Shown piece by piece: positions 6,601 to 11,394 of a stretch of DNA of 13,496 nt. The stretch spans positions 1 through 13,496 of the forward strand of contig JBLHKS010000189.1 of the NCBI GenBank assembly GCA_047620505.1, in the 5' to 3' direction. The position numbers were made by a program, and so were the translations under genes. Position 1 is the stretch's first letter. Each line of letters begins with the position of its first letter. Under the pieces are notes generated by a model. The model was not told the DNA's origin. It made no database searches and was given only the letters and a program-made list of their open reading frames with translations. The stretch comes from JBLHKS01 sp047620505. GTDB lineage: Bacteria > Verrucomicrobiota > Verrucomicrobiia > Verrucomicrobiales > DEV007.

Positions 6601-8066
6601 ACGATCACGATGTCAGAATCGGCGTTTGCCCGAAAGAAACTCGCTTTGATCTGGTAGACTTTTGAAACCGGAGTCGCCAACTCAATCCCAGCCGTGAAGC
6701 CGCCTTTATCGGGCCCACCCATAACGAAGCCTCGGTCGCTGCGCCACTTCCCGCCGAGTACAGCTTTCGAAAGATCAAGCCCGGCAAGCGCGTCTGCGAA
6801 TCCATCAGGAAGGGGATCGGCCTTTACGTTGTCCGGAAGCCGAAATTCATTCTGGGGCCCCGGGCGACCTGGTCGGTCAGGCGGATTTTGCGGCCGTCCT
6901 GGGTTTTTTTCAGGCTCTTTCCCTTTCCCTTTTCCTTTCGGCCCTTTCGCGACCTTCGATCCTTTGTTTTTGCCCTTGCCCTCGTCCTGACCGGTTTTGG
7001 TGTCGCCACCATCGCTCATAATGATAAAACCGACAATCGCGGCCACTACCAGAGCGCCGATTCCAACCCAGAGACCGATCGGCAAGCGGGATTTCGCCGC
7101 AGGTGCGGGTGTCGAGGGAGCCGTCTCTGCGGTCGCAACCGGCAGGACACCAATCGCTAGTTTTTTCGCGGCTCCGCCAGCAGCTGCTGGGGAATTTGGG
7201 GATTTGAGGATCTCGCTGAGCGCCGTCGAGATTTGAGCGACGCTCTGATATCGATCGGCCGCGAGCGGTTGCATCGCCTTGACAATAATGGCGTCGAAAC
7301 GGGGATCGAATTCAGAATTGAGCTTGGACGGCGGCTTCCAGGCCCCACGCGGAACTTTCCCCGTGAGCATTTCGTAAAAAAGAACGCCTAACGAGTAAAT
7401 ATCGGCACGCCCATCGATTTCGGCCCCCGACTCCATTGCTTCAGGCGCTGAGTAGTCGACCGTTCCCATCGCCACATCGGGCCGGGTCAGCTGGCTGTCG
7501 ATCTGCTTGGACGGATCGGCCAGTTTCGCGAGCCCGAAGTCCACAACTTTCGCCTCGCCTTCGGGGCTGATAAGGATATTCGCCGGCTTGATGTCGCGGT
7601 GAACGAGACCGTTTTCGTGAGCGTACTGGAGAGCTCCGCAAATCTGGGAAATCCACGAAATGACATGGGCTTTGGTCAGCTGCGCGCCGTGAATCAGGTG
7701 GTGGAGATCGGTCCCGTCGACGTGCTCCATCACGATGTAGCGCAGACCGCCGTCGGCCTCGCCAAAATCGTGCACGGTGACGATATTCGGATGATTCATC
7801 CGGGCCATCGCCTGTGCTTCGAGTTCGAATCGCTTCGCGTAGTTGAATTCGTCAGGCCCGAGAAGCGGAGGAAGCAATTTGATCGCGACGATCCGATTCA
7901 ATCGCGGCTGCCGAGCTTTATAGACAGCTCCCATCCCGCCCTGGCCGATCAATTCAATGATTTCGAACTGCGGCAGAGCGTCCTGCAGATCGAGAACGGA
8001 CGGAGCGACAAACATTCCAGAATTGCTCTCTGGAACGGAATTTGGTGTGTCGTCGGCGGGTGGCAT
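3639..8066 (-). CDS. Receptor-type Ser/Thr protein kinase with three beta-rich modules and an RCC1-like propeller
   Basis: This is a 1475-residue Hanks-type kinase. The cytoplasmic kinase domain spans about residues 34-290: G-loop GQGGMGAVYK (41-50), Lys63 in AIK, catalytic loop HRDIKPAN (156-163), DFG (176-178) and APE (207-209). All key residues are present, so it should be active. One transmembrane helix lies at about 328-350, followed by a Lys/Gly/Pro-rich linker (351-405). The exterior has three related modules (about 405-600, 628-812 and 820-1001), each with the pattern VDW-x-G ... R-x-x-D-x-I-x-IG near its end. A helical segment lies at about 1020-1160, and a C-terminal RCC1-like repeat region at about 1184-1473. 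The layout matches the large kinases common in Verrucomicrobiota. It probably senses an envelope or extracellular ligand and phosphorylates cytosolic targets; the ligand is unknown. ATG 8064-8066 has no Shine-Dalgarno, but the first residues resemble family N-termini. Confidence 0.93.
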   Translation of the reverse strand: MPPADDTPNSVPESNSGMFVAPSVLDLQDALPQFEIIELIGQGGMGAVYKARQPRLNRIVAIKLLPPLLGPDEFNYAKRFELEAQAMARMNHPNIVTVHDFGEADGGLRYIVMEHVDGTDLHHLIHGAQLTKAHVISWISQICGALQYAHENGLVHRDIKPANILISPEGEAKVVDFGLAKLADPSKQIDSQLTRPDVAMGTVDYSAPEAMESGAEIDGRADIYSLGVLFYEMLTGKVPRGAWKPPSKLNSEFDPRFDAIIVKAMQPLAADRYQSVAQISTALSEILKSPNSPAAAGGAAKKLAIGVLPVATAETAPSTPAPAAKSRLPIGLWVGIGALVVAAIVGFIIMSDGGDTKTGQDEGKGKNKGSKVAKGPKGKGKGKEPEKNPGRPQNPPDRPGRPGPQNEFRLPDNVKADPLPDGFADALAGLDLSKAVLGGKWRSDRGFVMGGPDKGGFTAGIELATPVSKVYQIKASFFRANADSDIVIVVPVGDGHYAPIHLCGFKKYAGIGGIDRRPLDNAGNPTRQPERMIKNGINRAEIWVQIAGDGASIGVDLNGRPLVDWSGKIDLLPTDDPWKPRNPDRISIGGTGRMLIATAHVNAASAAAPTEPPPTPPTPPTPPPTVVEAGWINPLEAIDIKEAMVDGSWSLIGNTVRNEKRNDDSPRLEIGPAISGSYDFNFTFTREEGEGNVVLILPIDGERFAPIYLSGFFGKVIGIHGLGGQSSQSDENPTSGKLAIDSGRKYEGMVQVSRNGPETRIVLKLGGESIIDWNGPTVELPEEEGFGWEPRSRDRISIGAVDPTIFEELRIRSGSAPGGDPDGWVDMLKDLDLEAGTIVGEWQLRDLNLVRRDAGIGFPRFEFPQVSGPNYDLEFTVSLPRRVEDIMINLPVAGTVGVFHLAAMTNKTAISPLDGNLLTTPGNPTERKSPLVVETRHKVEIRVRSKDTAVAINAKIDGEVFVDWTGIASQLGENRRWESRDPSKIALGAAAAAIFSDVRFRPAPAGMPDPPKPAVAPKLVEIAKATASEVEISTFLGFKKEMDALNLSYRASLLKNTEVAANASVQAEMARLDQGQPITETDPPGTHDIVVSRRGVYRKEVAKYEARRGIASLPVLAQQLLKVEALKTGADPASIELIDAEIAKIRTRVEEIRAAAAAEGIEVSENIPGAAPASLQRPTLPFPVITVKGGVVAWERTGKNTKEGMGRVPGGLSQTVVAISGGSEIAAALKDNGRVEVWGEFEAGLPKSEIKDLDDVVRIELRDSSYALHLATLDKKGNVRVVSAGWSEPTTFEDQANSLTDVVETSIHSIGGIAIHDSGKVSLWGSSNDFTESPDNVVKIARGPFLNVMLLEDGTTVSWGEFVSAFPKDLGKIQDVAVALQSTEAGGVVHLQDGSLIGFGTFASMQPDFEDLSKTRTVRRIVAGSYAVAVEIGEGKDYEWRFFGQGLDNELCAEEAEGCSDIVIGREYIVGFRPN
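3648..4517 (-). other. RCC1-like beta-propeller region of the kinase
   Basis: Recurrent units of about 40-50 residues share the pattern DxGxVxxWG: KGGVVAWERTG, DNGRVEVWGEF, KKGNVRVVSAGW, DSGKVSLWGSS, EDGTTVSWGEF, QDGSLIGFG and YEWRFFGQG. Between them lie VVxI and ALHLATLDK-type strands. Six to seven such blades fit a single propeller closing the protein's C-terminus. RCC1-like propellers bind proteins or glycans, so this is a candidate ligand-binding head. Confidence 0.7.
5064..6854 (-). repeat. Three tandem copies of a roughly 185-residue beta-rich module inside the kinase
   Basis: The copies cover about 6267-6854, 5631-6185 and 5064-5609. Each opens with a stretch like the one containing LAGLDLSKAVLGGKW, IDIKEAMVDGSW or LKDLDLEAGTIVGEW. 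Each passes through a strand region containing V-x-x-V-P-V or L-x-L-P-I and closes with PLVDWSG, SIIDWNG or VFVDWTG, then W-x-x-R-x-x-x-x-I-x-IG/LG. The sequences have diverged, so the duplication is old. Copies 1 and 2 are joined by a Pro/Thr linker (about residues 608-625). The fold is probably a jelly-roll of laminin-G or DUF1080 type, which is an inference from the motif pattern. Confidence 0.7.
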
Positions 8067-8144
8067 TGGCGGTGGTAACGGACCTTTTCGGAACCGGGTT
8101 GTTCAGAAAAAAAATCAAGTAGTGGTGACGCGGTGGCGATGACC

Positions 8145-8504
8145 TCAGCTGCCTGAAAAGGGCGACTTGATCCAATCCCAGAACTCAGAGACAATTCCCC
8201 AGGCTCCGCCGAAGAAGAGGAGAGCGAATCCGATGACAAAGCCGAAAATGGCGAGAGTTGCCAGCAGCATAGTTTTTCTGACATCCCATTTTCCCGCCTG
8301 AATCCATCCGAGGATGAACCAGAGTTGGCAAACGACGCAAAGAACGCCAAGAAGCGGGTCCTTTTTCGCAAAAGCGGCGATGACCACTTTAATGAAAGCA
8401 TAAAGTGAGATCGCGGCCGAGATCGCAAGAATGATGGCACCGGCTTTGCCGGTCGTATTCAGGGAGTCGAACGAGAATTCTCCGTAGACGAGAAAAATAT
8501 CCAT
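8145..8504 (-). CDS. Small triple-span membrane protein of unknown function
   Basis: This 119-residue protein has three clear hydrophobic spans at about 21-45, 51-69 and 77-100. A short N-terminal tail precedes them and an amphipathic tail (EFWDWIKSPFSGS) follows. A cysteine pair and tryptophans mark the middle span (LCVVCQLWFILGW), next to a basic KKDP loop. No family was recognised with certainty. The start ATG 8502-8504 lacks a Shine-Dalgarno. The gene lies 78 bases upstream of the kinase gene in the same direction. The gap contains an 8-T run on the coding strand (8107-8114) preceded only by a weak hairpin, so read-through into the kinase is plausible. A partner role for the kinase is conjecture. 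Confidence 0.75.
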   Translation of the reverse strand: MDIFLVYGEFSFDSLNTTGKAGAIILAISAAISLYAFIKVVIAAFAKKDPLLGVLCVVCQLWFILGWIQAGKWDVRKTMLLATLAIFGFVIGFALLFFGGAWGIVSEFWDWIKSPFSGS

Positions 8505-9106
8505 TGGGGAAAGAAACTGGGGTGAATTCTCAGCTTTAGCAGAATGTGCGCGGGGCAGAAAGCGGGATTTTCGGAAAAGATTCGAATGAATCGAGCCAAA
8601 TTTGCGTGGCGAGCCGAATCAGCGCTTCACGGCAGTTGCTTCCTGGCACATGCCGTTTACTATCCGGCTTCATTGCAGGAAAATGAAGAAATTTCGTTCA
8701 GTTGAAAATCTGCCCGCCGAGCGGCCGCGCACGAACCCACAAGTTCGCGCCAATGCCCCGCTACGGAGTCAGATCCGCCGAGCGAGTGAAGCCGTCGCCT
8801 GTGAAACGCAGAAGCGAACAACCCCTAAGGGCGACGAGAAACGAAACGATTTGTCCCAGCAGCTGCTGGGACTTGAAACCCACTGGATTCCCGAAATTCG
8901 GCGTGTTGACAACGAAATCCTTCATCGATCCTGCCTGCGTCCCGCACGCGCGAACGCCCGGCCGGGAATGACTGATCATTCCCCATTGCAATCCCGTTTT
9001 TACCCGGAATCTACTCGGAAAACAAGGACCCGCATGGCCGCTGGACGAACCCGCGCGAAGACGACGCTCGCAACACCAAAACCACATCTGAACCGTCTTA
9101 GCTACG
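8505..9106. other. 602-base intergenic leader upstream of the RRM gene
   Basis: This gap separates the divergent membrane-protein gene (minus) from the RRM gene (plus). The plus-strand frame that spans it (8602 onward) continues out of phase into the RRM gene, is rich in Arg, Ser and Lys and shows no domain, so it is not called. Contents: a perfect 20-bp palindrome at 8853-8872, a short dyad CCGAAATTCGG at 8891-8901, and a weak promoter-like pair TTGCAA (8986-8991) and TCTACT (9010-9015). The length suggests a long 5' untranslated leader, which would suit an RNA-binding protein that controls its own mRNA. Confidence 0.5.
8853..8872. repeat. 20-bp perfect palindrome GTCCCAGCAGCTGCTGGGAC
   Basis: Every base of the 20 pairs with its mirror partner around the centre at 8862/8863. 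It lies 234 bases upstream of the RRM start. It could be a dimer-binding operator or, in RNA, part of a hairpin, though a loop-free palindrome favours DNA binding. Its core AGCAGCTGCT recurs six times in the window. Confidence 0.6.
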
Positions 9107-10234
9107 ATGTCGAATCCGACAACACCCACCAGCAATTCTCCCTCATCATCCAATCCAAATCCAAATCGAAACCGGAATCGAAACCGTCGTCGCGGACCTC
9201 GCGGCGAAGGCGGAGATCGCGGTGAAGGATCGGGCGGGGGAGACAAACGCGATTCCAATTCGAATCGCCCACAAGGAAACCGGAACAACCGAAATCGGAA
9301 CCGGAATCGGACGCACACGCGCCGCAAACCGGAACCGCCACCCTCGATGTGGTCGCGTTTTCTTTACGCAGTCACGTTTGGTCGCTTTGGCGAAACGATC
9401 CGCAAGCCGCGTCCGAAGAAAACCACGGAAGGCGGCGAAAAGAGTGAGAGAAACGATCGCGACGACCGGAATGATCGTGGCAATCGCTCTGATCGGGACG
9501 ACCGAAACGATCGGGGTAACCGAAACGATCGCAATGATCGTGGCAACCGCTCTGATCGGGAAAGAAAGCCTCGGCAGCCGAGAGAAGATCGCAATCGCGA
9601 AGACGGGAACCGTGACGATCGCGAAGGCGAAGACAGTCCGAAAGCCGCTCGTAAAAAGCCACGTCGCGAACGCGAACCACGTGAAACCCGTCAGCCGGAG
9701 CAGACTCCAGTCGTCAATCCTCGTCTCTACGTCGGAAATCTCGATTACGACGTAGCCGAAGCCGATCTTTTCGACCTCTTCAATGGCGTCGGTCAGGTCA
9801 AAGACGCCGAAGTCGTCTGCCACCGCTACACCCAGCGCTCCAAAGGCTATGCCTTCGTTGAAATGGGATCGATTGGCGAGGCCAAGCGTGCTGTTGAAGA
9901 GCTTCACGATAAAGATTACATGGGGCGTCCGCTCTGGATCAGCGGTGCCCGAAGCGAAGGCCCGCGTGTCGGAGCCGACGGCGGCGAAGACAAGTCCAAG
10001 GACGAACCGAAAGCCGAAACTGAAGCTAAGCCGAGCGCTGAAGAGCCAGCCGCAGCTGCTGAGCCGCAAGCCGAAGAAACTGAGGCCCCGGCCGCAGCTG
10101 TCGAGGCCGCACAGCCTGCAGAAACTGCTGAGGTCGAAGCCGAAGCCGCTCCGGAACCCGAAGCCCCAGTCGTAGCCGAAACTGAAGCCGGAGCCGACGA
10201 GGCTTCCGACGAAAAACCGGTTGCCGCAGCTTGA
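9107..10234 (+). CDS. RRM-domain RNA-binding protein with long disordered flanks
   Basis: The protein has 375 residues and one RNA recognition motif at about 206-283: RNP2 LYVGNL (207-212) and RNP1 KGYAFVEM (246-253), with the aromatic residues that stack on RNA (Tyr208, Tyr248, Phe250). Residues 1-80 are a low-complexity Asn/Arg/Gly tail (repeated NR and RGG-like pieces). Residues 81-99 form a short hydrophobic patch, MWSRFLYAVTFGRFGETIR. Residues 112-195 are charged repeats of the NDR/GNR/SDR type. Residues 285-375 are an Ala/Glu/Pro acidic tail. Basic and acidic disordered ends around an RRM are typical of condensate-forming RNA-binding proteins, but no such behaviour is shown. Bacterial RRM proteins bind mRNA and small RNAs. 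ATG 9107 has no Shine-Dalgarno. The stop overlaps the miaA start. Confidence 0.9.
   Translation: MSNPTTPTSNSPSSSNPNPNRNRNRNRRRGPRGEGGDRGEGSGGGDKRDSNSNRPQGNRNNRNRNRNRTHTRRKPEPPPSMWSRFLYAVTFGRFGETIRKPRPKKTTEGGEKSERNDRDDRNDRGNRSDRDDRNDRGNRNDRNDRGNRSDRERKPRQPREDRNREDGNRDDREGEDSPKAARKKPRREREPRETRQPEQTPVVNPRLYVGNLDYDVAEADLFDLFNGVGQVKDAEVVCHRYTQRSKGYAFVEMGSIGEAKRAVEELHDKDYMGRPLWISGARSEGPRVGADGGEDKSKDEPKAETEAKPSAEEPAAAAEPQAEETEAPAAAVEAAQPAETAEVEAEAAPEPEAPVVAETEAGADEASDEKPVAAA
9451..9560 (+). repeat. 63-bp imperfect tandem repeat encoding NDRGNRSDR units
   Basis: The segment AATGATCGTGGCAA at 9470 recurs at 9533, a 63-base (21-residue) step. Nearly the same bases follow each copy through CGCTCTGATCGGGA. 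Shorter GAT-CG units recur inside. It encodes the NDRDDRNDRGNRSDR-like part of the RRM protein. Such repeats expand and shrink by slippage, so strain-to-strain length variation is likely. Confidence 0.6.
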
Positions 10235-11133
10235 GTCTCGACTCACACCGACCAATCTACTTAGCTGGCCCGACCGGCTGCGGCAAAAGCGCCGTAGCCG
10301 TCGAGCTGGCGGAGCGGATCGGAGGAGAGATCGTCAACGCGGACGCATTCCAGATTTATCAGGAATTGCGGATTCTCACCGCCCGTCCGAGCGAATCGGA
10401 CGAAGCCCGCGTTCCTCATCATCTTTACGGCGTCGTTCCGGCGGCCGAAAACTGCGCGGCGGCTCGTTTTGCCGAGATTGCGCAGCCGGTGATCGAGGAA
10501 ATCACCAATCGCTCGGTCATTCCGATCGTCGTCAGCGGAAGCGGTCTCTATCTCAAGGCCTTAACGCATGGGCTGGACGACGCGCCGGCCTCAGATCCCG
10601 AAATCCGGGCTGAACTCGATCAACTTGATCTTGAGCAGCTGCTGGCGCGACTCATCGAGCTCGATCCGGCTTCAGCTGAGAGAATCGACTCAAAAAACCG
10701 GCGTTACGTCCAACGCGCGGTCGAAATCAGCCTGATTTCCGGTCGCCCAGCCAGCGCGGCGCGTGAGGCCTGGAAAACAGACGATCCAGGCCTTCGAGGC
10801 GCGCTGCTAACCCGAGAACGGGAGAATCTTTACGAGCGAATCAACGAGCGGACCGCTGAAATGCTCGAAAACGGCGCAATCGAGGAAGTCGCCGCAGTCG
10901 AAGCGTGGTCTGAGACTTCAGAAAAGGCAATCGGGGCTCGCGAGATTCGATCGCACCTCAAAGGCGAGATTGATCTCGAAACCTGCGTTACTCAGATTCA
11001 ACAATCGACCCGTCGATTTGCGAAAAGACAGATGACCTGGTTTCAGCGCGAACGTTGGCTGACAAAACAGGCAATCGAGCAGAATCCGGCTTCAGTCGCC
11101 GATCAGCTCGCTGCAAAGTTCAGTGCCGAGTAG
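10231..11133 (+). CDS. miaA: tRNA dimethylallyltransferase MiaA
   Basis: MiaA transfers a dimethylallyl group from DMAPP to N6 of adenosine 37 in tRNAs that read codons starting with U, giving i6A37. The protein has 300 residues, normal for the family. P-loop GPTGCGKS at 13-20, Asp38 in the DAFQIY motif, TARP at 50-53 (TAKP in relatives), SGSGLYLKAL at 102-111 (a form of GGTGLY), NRRYVQRAVE at 156-165, IGAREI at 234-239 and STRRFAKRQMTWF at 259-271 are all present. The enzyme therefore looks complete and active. The start is TTG 10231-10233, overlapping the RRM gene's TGA (10232-10234), so translation is probably coupled. The first in-frame residues read MSLDSHRPIYLAGPTG, placing the P-loop at the usual distance from the start. 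Alternative starts further in would cut the P-loop. Confidence 0.95.
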   Translation: MSLDSHRPIYLAGPTGCGKSAVAVELAERIGGEIVNADAFQIYQELRILTARPSESDEARVPHHLYGVVPAAENCAAARFAEIAQPVIEEITNRSVIPIVVSGSGLYLKALTHGLDDAPASDPEIRAELDQLDLEQLLARLIELDPASAERIDSKNRRYVQRAVEISLISGRPASAAREAWKTDDPGLRGALLTRERENLYERINERTAEMLENGAIEEVAAVEAWSETSEKAIGAREIRSHLKGEIDLETCVTQIQQSTRRFAKRQMTWFQRERWLTKQAIEQNPASVADQLAAKFSAE

Positions 11134-11222
11134 ATCGGCAATATTGAATCGAGGGATGGTTGTTGCAGGCGATGATCCGCATCCGAAACCAGATTGCGTG
11201 GCAGATGACGGACGAAAGATAG

Positions 11223-11373
11223 CTGTCATCCCGAGCCTGCCGAGGGACCTCCGCCCCTACCTTTGATTCTCGATTCACGCGGCGCTCCCGTGCTTTCTGG
11301 CGAAATGAACGCTCTAAGGGCGATCAACGCTGAACACTATTCGTGAGGTCCCTCGGCAGGCTCGGGATGACAG
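11223..11373. repeat. REP-like element: perfect 29-bp inverted repeat with a 93-base loop
   Basis: The left arm at 11223-11251 starts CTGTCATCCCGAGCCTGCCG. The right arm at 11345-11373 is its exact reverse complement. The arm belongs to the TCATCCCGAGC...CGAGGGA type of repeat scattered through many bacterial intergenic regions. It sits between the convergent miaA and VWA genes. Each arm also holds an imperfect inner palindrome (CCCGAG ... CGAGGG), as REP elements do. A long stem could act as a two-way terminator, but there is no strong T-run (only GTTTTC after the right arm). The inner 93 bases encode nothing recognisable. The element may be spread by a REP-associated transposase elsewhere in the genome. 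Confidence 0.75.
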
Positions 11374-11394
11374 TTTTCATACAGGGCCAGAGTA

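Noticed and set aside
8107..8114. 8-T run on the minus strand after the small membrane-protein gene, as a terminator
   Set aside because: The sequence just before it forms only a weak, mismatched hairpin, too poor to call an intrinsic terminator.
109..8528. Many GAATTC sites
   Set aside because: They follow from frequent adjacent Glu-Phe codons (GAA TTC) and related codon pairs on both strands; no positional pattern was seen.
8645..8665. Sigma-54-like TGGCAC...TTTAC near the start of the RRM leader
   Set aside because: The TGGCAC half fits, but the downstream half lacks the conserved GC at the right spacing.
8602..9225. 207-residue plus-strand frame in the RRM leader
   Set aside because: It is Arg/Ser/Lys-rich without domains and overlaps the RRM gene out of phase, with no ribosome site at its start.
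9146..10255. 369-residue minus-strand frame opposite the RRM gene
   Set aside because: It is a shadow caused by the repetitive Asn/Asp/Arg codons on the plus strand; the RNP1 and RNP2 motifs are on the plus strand.
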